Shown here: one piece after another, positions 6,218-12,400 of the stretch | How the letters are laid out: each line of letters starts with the position of its first letter | How positions within the stretch are numbered: position 1 is the first letter of the stretch | Assembly: GCA_029067255.1 (NCBI GenBank) | Contig: JAIEEW010000157.1 | Location: 1 to 12,444, forward strand | Length of the DNA stretch: 12,444 nt | Direction: 5' to 3' | Source: Clostridia bacterium | Lineage (GTDB): Bacteria > Bacillota > Clostridia > Christensenellales > UBA3700 | Program-made: the position numbers and the translations under genes | Notes under the pieces: generated by a model | What the model was told of the DNA's origin: nothing | The model's input: only the letters and a program-made list of their open reading frames with translations | The model's database searches: none

Positions 6218-7606
6218 ATGAAGAATAGAATTTCTCGCAAAACTTTTTTGATAGTTACTGTTTTACTTGTCGCAATACTGACGGCAAGTTTGCTTGCGGC
6301 GTGTTCGAAAGAGCCGCATTTCGACTTAGTCAAACAAGACGGGGAATACGGCGACAGGGTTTTTGAAAATATGAAATTTCTTGCCGAGAACTATCCTGAT
6401 AGGACAATGTGTACTCAAGGCGAAGAAGACGCCGCGAAATATCTTTGCGACGTTTTGAGCGGTTGGGGATATACGAGCGATTTTTCGGACGGCGATACGG
6501 TAGGTTTGCAAAGTTTCAAGGAAAACTTTACCCGTTACGACGGTTCCGCCGTTTCCGATACCAACGCTTACAACGTTGTTTTTACAAAAAAAGCGCGCGA
6601 GTCGAAAGGCGAGATAATACTTTCCGCACAATACGATAATCTGTATGGCGAGAAAAACGGCGAAGAATTGTGGAAAGCCGACGGCAGTTACGAAAGCGGC
6701 AGCGGAGTAGCGTTACTGCTTACGCTTGCCGAGTCAATGAAAGACGTCGATTATTCTTACGATATTACCTTCGCGTTTTTCAGCGGCGGAAGTTACGGAT
6801 GGAAAGGCGCGTATTATTACGTTACTCAACTTAAAAACGCCGATCTCGACAATATAAAATTAGTATTGAATTTTTCTATGTTGGGCGGCGGCGATAATCT
6901 CTATCTTTATACGGGCGAGAATGCAAGCGACTTTGGCGGATATTTGCGAAGCGCAAGCGTAGGTCTTACCGAAAATCCTAAGGACAAAAACGCAGTCTCG
7001 TCGATTATTATGGAAACAGACGCTTTGTATTCTTTCTTGCACGTGGGAATGGTCGGCAATCAGTACTATTTCGCCAACAGAAAAATACCTTGCGCAAATT
7101 ATACGTCGCACAACTGGTCTTGCAACGAAAATCCGTTTTTGACGGAAATGAAAGGCAAAGCCAACGTATACCATACTTCCGACGATACTTTTGCTACAAT
7201 GGTAGGGCGTAAAGGAGAAGAGAACGTAAAAGCAATGCTCAACGACGCTGCGAATTCCGTTATGAACGCTTTGAGCGCGGACAACGCGCAAACGCTTGAC
7301 GGCGCGCTTGAAACGGCAAAGGAACAAACTCATGTCGCAGGACAGAGCAATAGTCTTTCGTCTATGGCGACTATTGCAGTTAAACTCATTGCGGTCGCGG
7401 CATTTTTCGGAATCGCGCTGAACGTGAGAAATTATATCAGGAAAAACCGTTCGCAGTATATCAAAGAAAAAGTTAAAGAAGAAGTTGAGATCAAGCCTTT
7501 CGACTTTGACAATTATCCTGTAAACGAAAACGGGAAAGGCGGCGATAGCGAGTCGGACAATGACCAAAATGACGGGCTGAAAGATCCAAACGACCCGTTT
7601 ATTTGA
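6218..7606 (+). CDS. M28 peptidase-fold lipoprotein, probably catalytically dead, with C-terminal membrane helix
   Basis: Residues 1-28 form a lipoprotein signal with lipobox LAAC and Cys29 as the lipidation site. Residues about 45-350 follow the layout of zinc aminopeptidases of family M28. The landmarks are present but altered: His-Tyr-Asp becomes QYD (138-140), DNxSG becomes YESGSG (158-163), the GAEEYG site with base and ligand glutamates becomes SGGSYG (189-194), and NLDMxG becomes NFSMLG (218-223). Only the last ligand is kept, His319 in YHTSDDT. Loss of nearly all ligands suggests a pseudo-enzyme that binds rather than cuts. A second hydrophobic stretch (about 381-403) is followed by a basic patch and an acidic, Asp/Asn-rich tail to residue 462. 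The start ATG has GAGGT overlapping the previous stop. M28 fold assignment is fairly sure; inactivity is inferred; the binding target is unknown. Confidence 0.75.
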   Translation: MKNRISRKTFLIVTVLLVAILTASLLAACSKEPHFDLVKQDGEYGDRVFENMKFLAENYPDRTMCTQGEEDAAKYLCDVLSGWGYTSDFSDGDTVGLQSFKENFTRYDGSAVSDTNAYNVVFTKKARESKGEIILSAQYDNLYGEKNGEELWKADGSYESGSGVALLLTLAESMKDVDYSYDITFAFFSGGSYGWKGAYYYVTQLKNADLDNIKLVLNFSMLGGGDNLYLYTGENASDFGGYLRSASVGLTENPKDKNAVSSIIMETDALYSFLHVGMVGNQYYFANRKIPCANYTSHNWSCNENPFLTEMKGKANVYHTSDDTFATMVGRKGEENVKAMLNDAANSVMNALSADNAQTLDGALETAKEQTHVAGQSNSLSSMATIAVKLIAVAAFFGIALNVRNYIRKNRSQYIKEKVKEEVEIKPFDFDNYPVNENGKGGDSESDNDQNDGLKDPNDPFI

Positions 7607-7631
7607 AAAAAATAAGTGAATTTGGTATAAT
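7603..7631 (+). promoter_or_regulatory. Strong promoter for cdaA
   Basis: TTGAAA (7603-7608), a 17-bp spacer, and TATAAT (7626-7631) preceded by TGG, an extended -10. The -35 overlaps the stop codon of the upstream lipoprotein gene. The start would be near 7638, giving a leader of about 76 nt. A second TATAAT at 7683-7688 lacks a good -35 and may be a secondary start. Confidence 0.75.
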
Positions 7632-7713
7632 TTTGTTAAAAAATGAGCGAAATTACTTTATTTTTGCAAAAAAACATTATATTATAATAGAGAAGTAAAT
7701 TAAGGAGTCGGTT

Positions 7714-8523
7714 ATGAATCATCCTGCTTGGGTCATTTTGGATATTGTAGTAACGCTTGTGGTAGCGGCGGCTATGCTCATGTTTTTCGCAAGAAGAAAC
7801 AGTTACCGTATGGCTATCATCACCGCGATATACGCTCTCGTATATCTCGCGATCTTGTTGCTCAATCAAAAATGGAGCAATATTGGATATATTGCGTTGG
7901 AGATTCTCAGATTCTTTAATATATTCTGGATAGTCGCTACGGTAGAAGTTTACCGTTCTGATTTGAAGATATTCATGAGCAAGATTGCCAGACGGCAAAA
8001 AGTCAAGTACGGTTATACCACAACGGACGAACAACTTCTTGTATCCGCAACGGAAATCGTCAAAGCCTGTCAGAATATGGCGAAGAACGACGTCGGCGCG
8101 CTTATCATAATTGCCCCCACGGAGATTCCCGCGCACATTCTTGATACCGGTACGGCTTTGGACGCGACGATTTCATGCGGACTTTTGGAAAGCATTTTCA
8201 ATACCAAAGCGCCTTTGCATGACGGCGCGGTCGTAGTGTTGGGCGACAGAATCATTTCGGCAGGTTGTTTCCTTCCGCTTTCGCAGGAAGTTACGCTCGC
8301 CAAAGATCTCGGTACGCGTCATAGAGCGGCTATTGGAATTACCGAAGAGAGCGACGTATTCGCAATCGTCGTCAGCGAAGAAAGCGGTATAATAAGCGTT
8401 GTTCAGGGCGGAACGATCAAAAGATATATGACGCCTGAAAAATTGCTTGAAGAGATCAAGGTCATTTATAGAATCAGTTCCCAGTCTGCCGTACGCAGGG
8501 GAAAGAAGAGCCAGAAAAACTGA
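7714..8523 (+). CDS. cdaA: Diadenylate cyclase, CdaA type (c-di-AMP synthase)
   Basis: Membrane-bound enzyme that joins two ATP into cyclic di-AMP, a second messenger controlling potassium, osmolyte and cell-wall balance. The 269-residue length and layout match CdaA: three N-terminal helices (about 7-25, 33-50, 57-77), a linker, then the DAC domain (about 100-255). The two nucleotide-site motifs are intact: LHDGAVVV with Asp170-Gly171-Ala172, and GTRHRAAIG with Thr201, Arg202, His203, Arg204. The start ATG follows AAGGAG by 6 nt. It sits behind its own strong promoter and is closed by a strong terminator. In most Firmicutes cdaA is followed by the regulator cdaR (YbbR domains) and glmM; neither is present here. 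DisA-type enzymes are excluded by the helices and the lack of a helix-hairpin-helix domain. Confidence 0.95.
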   Translation: MNHPAWVILDIVVTLVVAAAMLMFFARRNSYRMAIITAIYALVYLAILLLNQKWSNIGYIALEILRFFNIFWIVATVEVYRSDLKIFMSKIARRQKVKYGYTTTDEQLLVSATEIVKACQNMAKNDVGALIIIAPTEIPAHILDTGTALDATISCGLLESIFNTKAPLHDGAVVVLGDRIISAGCFLPLSQEVTLAKDLGTRHRAAIGITEESDVFAIVVSEESGIISVVQGGTIKRYMTPEKLLEEIKVIYRISSQSAVRRGKKSQKN

Positions 8524-8556
8524 AATTTTTTCGGCAAAGAAAATCAAAGATAAATC

Positions 8557-8595
8557 ACACCACTCTCCACATTTGCGTGTGAGTGGTGTTTTTTT
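8557..8595 (+). terminator. Intrinsic terminator after cdaA, abutting the next gene
   Basis: ACACCACTC (8557-8565) pairs perfectly with GAGTGGTGT (8581-8589), a short inner CAC/GTG stem fills the loop, and a run of seven T ends at 8595. The next start codon is at 8610, so there is no room for a promoter between the two. Confidence 0.85.
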
Positions 8596-8609
8596 GTGAA
8601 AGGAACAGT

Positions 8610-9857
8610 ATGAAAAACATTGTTAAAGTACCAAAGATACTCTTGCCCAAAGGGCATATAGACAAGAGCAAATGGAGCGTTATCGCTTGCGACCAGTTTA
8701 CTTCTCAACCCGATTACTGGGAAAAACTCGCCGATCACGTCAAGGATTCTCCTTCGGCGCTCAATATTATTTTCCCCGAAGTATATCTTGAAGAAAAGGG
8801 CAAGCAGGAAAGGATAAAGACCATTAATTCTAATATGTTCAATTATCTTAAATGCGGTATATTCGAAGAGTTCGAAGGCTTTATTCTTGTTGAGAGAACC
8901 ACGCCTGACGGACAAAAAAGATTAGGACTTGTTATTGCTGTCGATCTTGAAGAATACGATTATACTCCCGAAAACAACGCTTTGATAAAGGCGACGGAAA
9001 AGACCGTAGTTGACAGGCTCCCGCCGAGAATAGAAGTCAGAAAAGGCGCGTGTCTGGAACTTCCGCATATAATGATGCTCATGGACGATAGAAAGGATAA
9101 AATAATAGAGCATCTTTACAAAAGTCGCGATTTCTTTCCAAAAGCGTACGATTTCGATCTCAACATGGGCGGCGGGCATATCAAAGGCTATAAGATAACA
9201 AATTGCGCGCCCGTAATAGATAAACTCAACGCTTTGTTGGATAAAAACGCGCTTATTGAAAAGTACGGCAGCGATAAGCCGATACTTTTCGCGGTAGGCG
9301 ACGGCAACCATTCTCTGGCTACGGCGAAAGAGTGCTGGAATAAAATAAAAAAGACGTTGAAAAAAAGCGAACTCGACGAGCATCCCGCAAGATACGCGTT
9401 GTGCGAACTTGTAAATCTGCATGACAAGTCTTTGCAGTTCCAACCGATACACAGAGTGGTCATGGGCGTGGACGAAGATTTCGTAAACTATATGAGCAAA
9501 GGGTTGGAAAAACTCGACGGTAGAGCGCAAGTAAAAGTAATATACAAAGACAAGATATATTTTTGGCGCGTATCCGACAATCCCAGCGACGCGATTGCGG
9601 ATATTCAGCAACTAATGGATACTTACGCGAAGACTCATAAGAAAATGATAATAGACTATATTCACGGCGACGGACACTTGCAAGAAGTGGCGCGCGCCAA
9701 CGACGGCGTAGGGGTGTTTATGCCCTGCCTTGAAAAAGACGGACTTTTCGATTACGTAGTAAGACGTGGAGTCTTGCCTAGAAAATCGTTTTCTATGGGA
9801 CACGCGGAAGATAAGAGATATTATTTAGAATGTAGATATATAGGCGAACCGAAATAA
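8610..9857 (+). CDS. DUF1015 family protein
   Basis: A 415-residue protein of the DUF1015 family, widespread in Firmicutes and often beside serine-synthesis genes serA and serC. Its biochemical role is not established as far as I know. Typical landmarks are VPKILLPKG at the start, VGDGNHSLATAKECW (229-243), IDYIHGDGHLQEVA (348-361) and PRKSFSMGHAEDKRYYLECR (390-409) near the end, so the gene looks full length. It has no signal peptide or membrane helix, hence probably cytoplasmic. The start at 8610 follows AAAGGA closely and matches the family N-terminus; an in-frame GTG at 8583 lies inside the terminator stem. No ser genes are nearby. Expression must come from read-through past the upstream terminator or from a promoter inside or before it. 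Confidence 0.88.
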   Translation: MKNIVKVPKILLPKGHIDKSKWSVIACDQFTSQPDYWEKLADHVKDSPSALNIIFPEVYLEEKGKQERIKTINSNMFNYLKCGIFEEFEGFILVERTTPDGQKRLGLVIAVDLEEYDYTPENNALIKATEKTVVDRLPPRIEVRKGACLELPHIMMLMDDRKDKIIEHLYKSRDFFPKAYDFDLNMGGGHIKGYKITNCAPVIDKLNALLDKNALIEKYGSDKPILFAVGDGNHSLATAKECWNKIKKTLKKSELDEHPARYALCELVNLHDKSLQFQPIHRVVMGVDEDFVNYMSKGLEKLDGRAQVKVIYKDKIYFWRVSDNPSDAIADIQQLMDTYAKTHKKMIIDYIHGDGHLQEVARANDGVGVFMPCLEKDGLFDYVVRRGVLPRKSFSMGHAEDKRYYLECRYIGEPK

Positions 9858-9880
9858 CGGTTCGCCTATAGTTTTATTTG
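9839..9880. terminator. Terminator after the DUF1015 gene, stop codon inside the loop
   Basis: TATAGGCGAACCG (9839-9851) pairs perfectly over 13 bp with 9858-9870; the loop AAATAA holds the TAA stop (9855-9857). The plus-strand tail is GTTTTATTT. It also faces the end of the minus-strand zinc-ribbon gene at 9893, so it may serve both directions, though the minus tail is less T-rich. Confidence 0.8.
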
Positions 9881-9892
9881 GCTTCGATGAAA

Positions 9893-10210
9893 TCAAAGAT
9901 CGCCGATTATAGCCGCGATTGTTGCGAAACTAGAAAAGAGTATTATCACGGAAAGAACAAGGCTTACGCTACTTATGATTATTCCCGCTAATGCCAAACC
10001 TTTGCCTTTACCGCCCATTTCATTTGATTTTTTATATCCTAAAATCGAACATATCAAACCGACTACAGTCAAGAAAAACGACAGTATAAATCCTACTATG
10101 GCAAGTGTGTTGGAAGATTCAGACACATTATTTTTACCTGTCGCGACGCCGCAGTACGGGCATACTATCGCTTTCTCGTCGACAACTTTACCGCAATTTG
10201 GACAGAACAT
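9893..10210 (-). CDS. Small zinc-ribbon membrane protein (DUF4190-like)
   Basis: A 105-residue protein with an N-terminal zinc ribbon, cysteines at 3, 6, 17 and 20 (CPNC...CPYC), a short linker, and two hydrophobic segments (about 36-57 and 71-101) joined by a Gly/Lys-rich turn (GYKKSNEMGGKGKGLA) that is typical of DUF4190-like proteins. Its function is not known; the ribbon probably faces the cytoplasm. The start at 10210 was chosen because AAGGGGGTGATT upstream is a near-perfect ribosome site and MFCPNCG is the usual beginning; a start at 10261 would translate the operator. It is divergent from the XRE regulator, and its promoter contains a palindromic operator, so repression by that neighbour is likely. 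It is convergent with the DUF1015 gene. Confidence 0.85.
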   Translation of the reverse strand: MFCPNCGKVVDEKAIVCPYCGVATGKNNVSESSNTLAIVGFILSFFLTVVGLICSILGYKKSNEMGGKGKGLALAGIIISSVSLVLSVIILFSSFATIAAIIGDL

Positions 10211-10232
10211 ATAATCACCCCCTTTTTTCCAT

Positions 10233-10261
10233 ATTTTACTAGATATTTTATCTAGTGTCAA
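10233..10261 (-). promoter_or_regulatory. Promoter of the zinc-ribbon gene with operator as spacer
   Basis: On the minus strand, consensus -35 TTGACA (10256-10261) and -10 TAAAAT (10233-10238) are separated by exactly 17 bp, and those 17 bp are the palindrome CTAGATATTTTATCTAG. A bound regulator would block RNA polymerase. The start falls near 10226, just before the ribosome site. Confidence 0.8.
10239..10255. promoter_or_regulatory. Operator 1, perfect palindrome
   Basis: CTAGATA, TTT, TATCTAG: two 7-bp half-sites around a 3-bp centre, extended by A and T to 19 bp (10238-10256). It lies within the zinc-ribbon promoter. It is the likely binding site of the adjacent XRE protein, by location and symmetry. 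Confidence 0.75.
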
Positions 10262-10275
10262 GACATTTTGTCTAG
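10259..10275. promoter_or_regulatory. Operator 2, near-perfect palindrome
   Basis: CAAGACA, TTT, TGTCTAG: same design as operator 1 with one mismatch between arms. Its centre is 20 bp from that of operator 1, about two helical turns, so both dimers would sit on one DNA face. It lies just upstream of the regulator gene, consistent with autoregulation. Confidence 0.7.
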
Positions 10276-10294
10276 TTTTGCAAATAATATAAAT

Positions 10295-10501
10295 ATGGAC
10301 GTCAAATTTTGTGAAAACTTAAAAAGTATACGCAAGGAATGTCGTATGACGCAAAAGCAAGTCGCTTTAACTCTCGGAGTGGTCGAGAGTTGTTATGCGA
10401 ATTGGGAACAGGGACGGACGGAGCCAAATATAGATATGCTGAGAAAATTAGGCGGCATTTTTGACGTAAGTATAGATGAATTGTTAAACGGAAATATATA
10501 A
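10295..10501 (+). CDS. XRE-family helix-turn-helix regulator
   Basis: A 68-residue protein that is almost only a Cro/C1-type DNA-binding domain: FCENLKSIRKECRMTQKQVALTLGVVESCYANWEQGRTEP, with MTQKQVALTLGV as the first helix of the HTH and ESCYANWEQG over the recognition helix, followed by the usual PNIDMLRKLGGIFDVSIDELL. There is no partner domain. The ATG at 10295 preserves the whole domain; a TTG at 10268 lies inside operator 2. Neither start has a clear ribosome site. A possible promoter AAGACA (10260-10265), 17 bp, AATAAT (10283-10288) would begin RNA close to the ATG, so a leaderless message is possible. The two palindromes upstream suggest that it represses itself and the divergent zinc-ribbon gene. 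The signal it responds to is not visible. Confidence 0.9.
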   Translation: MDVKFCENLKSIRKECRMTQKQVALTLGVVESCYANWEQGRTEPNIDMLRKLGGIFDVSIDELLNGNI

Positions 10502-10569
10502 AATAGATTTACAAAATTATCGATAAGGCAAGTTAAAGTTGATTGAAATCACAAAATACTTATATTCGC

Positions 10570-10598
10570 TTGCCAAAAATTCTTAGGCAATGTAAAAT
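10570..10598 (+). promoter_or_regulatory. Promoter for aspartate kinase, with overlapping inverted repeat
   Basis: TTGCCA (10570-10575), 17-bp spacer, TAAAAT (10593-10598). The start is near 10605, so the leader is only about 25 nt, too short for a lysine riboswitch. TTGCC (10570-10574) and GGCAA (10586-10590) form an inverted repeat over the -35 and spacer, and another GGCAAG lies at 10527-10532, possibly regulator half-sites. Confidence 0.6.
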
Positions 10599-10629
10599 AA
10601 TGTATAAAGAAAAATAAACGGGGTACGGT

Positions 10630-11979
10630 ATGTCAATTACTGTCGTCAAGTTTGGCGGAACTTCCATGGCAGACGCCAAGGCTATAACGCAAGTCGCCAA
10701 CATTATCAAACAAGACCCTAAGCGCAGATACGTGGTAGTTTCCGCGCCGGGTAAGAGATTTTCGCAGGATCACAAAATTACGGATATGCTTTACGCATGT
10801 TATCACGATTTGCAGATAAACGGCGAATGTAGTTCCACTTTCGCAAAAATCAGAGATAGATTCAAGGGCATTGTCGCGGATCTTAAACTTGATCTTGATA
10901 TCAACTCTTATCTTGATAAAGTGGAGAGCGATATGCTCAAATATAATTCCGCTGAATTTTGCGCGTCGCGCGGCGAGTATCTTTCAGCGGTAATAGTAGC
11001 GAAGACTTTGGGATATAAGTTTATCGACGCAAAAGATATTATGATTTTTACCGAAAACGGAGATTTCGATTCAGAAAGCACCAACGAAAAGGTAAAACAG
11101 GTTTTGAGCGAAGTTGACAGAGCGGTCGTTCCCGGTTTTTACGGCGGCGACAGCGCAGGAATCGTACACACTTTCAGTAGGGGCGGTTCAGACGTTTCCG
11201 GCGCGGTGATCGCTCGCGCGGTTAATGCCGAACTTTATGAAAACTGGACTGACGTCAACGGATTCATGTCGGCTGATCCGCGTATCGTGGAAAATCCCAG
11301 ACCGATAGCGAAACTTTCATATAAAGAACTTCGCGAACTTGCTTATATGGGCGCGAACGTACTCCATCCCGAGTCCATCTTCCCTGTAAGAGTAAGCAAT
11401 ATACCTATAAATATACGCAATACGTTTAATCCGTCCGCGCCCGGCACTATGATAGTTGCGGAACTTAAAGAGAGCGAACTCAATGACAGAGTAATAACGG
11501 GTATTGCCGGCAAAAAAGGTTACAGTATTATTTATATCGAAAAGTCTATGATGAACAGCGAACTCGGCTTTGTCCGTAAAGTTCTCGCCGTTTTGGAATA
11601 TTACAATATATCTTTCGAGCATCTTCCTACCGGCATCGATACGATGAGCATAGTAGTTGCGGAAAACGAACTTGCAGGCAAAGAAGAAGTCGTATTAGAG
11701 CGTATCAGAAAAGTAGTCGCTCCCGACCATATCGAAATCAAGGGCGGTATTTCTCTTGTCGCAACGGTAGGACACGGAATGTCTTACAAGCCCGGTACGG
11801 CGTCTGCGCTTTGCGGCGCGCTTGCGAAAGCAAATATTAATATCCGTATGATCGATCAAGGTTCGAGCGAACTCAACATTATTGTAGGTATATCTACCGC
11901 TGACTATGAAAAAGCAATCGTTGCGATTTACAATGCTTTTGAGTGTGGTTCGACGGATAAGGGAAATTTGCGAAAATAA
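10630..11979 (+). CDS. lysC: Aspartate kinase, monofunctional with two ACT domains
   Basis: Phosphorylates aspartate, the first step toward lysine, threonine, methionine and diaminopimelate. At 449 residues it fits the single-chain class like B. subtilis YclM and E. coli LysC rather than the class with a nested small subunit. The kinase domain (1-about 280) has KFGGTS (7-12), SAEFCASRGEYLSA (107-120), SRGGSDVSG (183-191), DVNGFMSADPR (208-218) and LAYMGANVLHPE (237-248). Two ACT domains follow (about 298-365 and 373-438), with SFEHLPTGIDTMS (328-340) and IDQGSSELNIIVGI (408-421), so feedback inhibition by an end-product amino acid is expected, though which one cannot be read here. The start is ATG 10630 after GGGG at 10620-10623. 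A terminator follows the stop. No hom, thr or dap genes adjoin it in the window. The symbol lysC is a family-level choice; thrD/yclM would also fit. Confidence 0.93.
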   Translation: MSITVVKFGGTSMADAKAITQVANIIKQDPKRRYVVVSAPGKRFSQDHKITDMLYACYHDLQINGECSSTFAKIRDRFKGIVADLKLDLDINSYLDKVESDMLKYNSAEFCASRGEYLSAVIVAKTLGYKFIDAKDIMIFTENGDFDSESTNEKVKQVLSEVDRAVVPGFYGGDSAGIVHTFSRGGSDVSGAVIARAVNAELYENWTDVNGFMSADPRIVENPRPIAKLSYKELRELAYMGANVLHPESIFPVRVSNIPINIRNTFNPSAPGTMIVAELKESELNDRVITGIAGKKGYSIIYIEKSMMNSELGFVRKVLAVLEYYNISFEHLPTGIDTMSIVVAENELAGKEEVVLERIRKVVAPDHIEIKGGISLVATVGHGMSYKPGTASALCGALAKANINIRMIDQGSSELNIIVGISTADYEKAIVAIYNAFECGSTDKGNLRK

Positions 11980-12011
11980 AATGCGCCTTTTCCGCTAATA
12001 CGGCATATAAT

Positions 12012-12050
12012 AATCGCTCCAACGTACAGCAAACGGGGAGCGATTTTCTA
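12012..12050 (+). terminator. Intrinsic terminator after aspartate kinase
   Basis: AATCGCTCC (12012-12020) pairs perfectly with GGAGCGATT (12037-12045), 16-nt loop, then TTCTA. It starts 33 nt after the stop codon. Confidence 0.7.
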
Positions 12051-12175
12051 TACCGTCTTGACAAAAAAATCGTTGTTTTACTAATCTCAAATTCCTCTTA
12101 TCTGTCGAACTGGATTTGTTTACTTGGTTCATTTTGCGAGTAGTTCTATAAATTTACATTAGGAGATTTTATTGA

Positions 12176-12198
12176 ATTAGATTCTTCGACTACGCTTA
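12176..12198 (+). repeat. Intergenic repeat copy 1 (truncated)
   Basis: ATTAGATTCTTCGACTACGC followed by TTA; it matches copy 2 except for one base, then diverges where copies 2 and 3 continue with TCAGAATGACGG. Confidence 0.55.
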
Positions 12199-12269
12199 AA
12201 TTTCCCGACCAAACGTAAAATCTTTACTGCGTTTCGATTTTAGTCGGACTTAATACGGATATATATTAG

Positions 12270-12302
12270 AATTAGATTCCTCGACTACGCTCAGAATGAC
12301 GG
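12270..12302 (+). repeat. Intergenic repeat copy 2
   Basis: AATTAGATTCCTCGACTACG, then CTCAGAATGACGG. The ends ATTC and GAAT pair, so each copy can fold. It is the fullest copy in the window. Confidence 0.65.
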
Positions 12303-12353
12303 GAGAGTATACAGGTGAAGTAAACTCTATCCGTCATTTTCAATTATACGGAT

Positions 12354-12389
12354 AGCCTGTCGGCATTAGACTAGATTCTTCGACAGGCT
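12354..12389. repeat. Stem-loop built on repeat copy 3
   Basis: AGCCTGTCG (12354-12362) is the exact reverse complement of CGACAGGCT (12381-12389). An outer pair, CCGTCATT (12331-12338) and AATGACGG (12393-12400), encloses it, forming a nested palindrome. Confidence 0.65.
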
Positions 12390-12400
12390 CAGAATGACGG
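12372..12400 (+). repeat. Intergenic repeat copy 3, core variant
   Basis: TAGATTCTTCGACAGGCTC, then AGAATGACGG. It matches copy 2 except that the core reads GACAGGCTC rather than GACTACGCTC. Confidence 0.65.

Noticed and set aside
6860..7567. 235-codon frame antisense to the lipoprotein gene
   Set aside because: Shadow; the product is basic and histidine-rich without domain features.
8922..9611. 229-codon frame antisense to the DUF1015 gene
   Set aside because: The sense strand carries the full set of family motifs; no antisense ribosome site was seen.
10599..10629. Lysine riboswitch before aspartate kinase
   Set aside because: The predicted leader is about 25 nt, far too short, and the upstream gap has no L-box-like fold.
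12058..12086. Promoter with TTGACA in the terminal repeat region
   Set aside because: The -35 is perfect, but at 17 bp the -10 would be CTAATC, and no gene follows.
12176..12400. CRISPR array or integron attC series
   Set aside because: The copies are unequal, spaced about 100 bp apart, truncated, and without cas or integrase genes or regular spacers.
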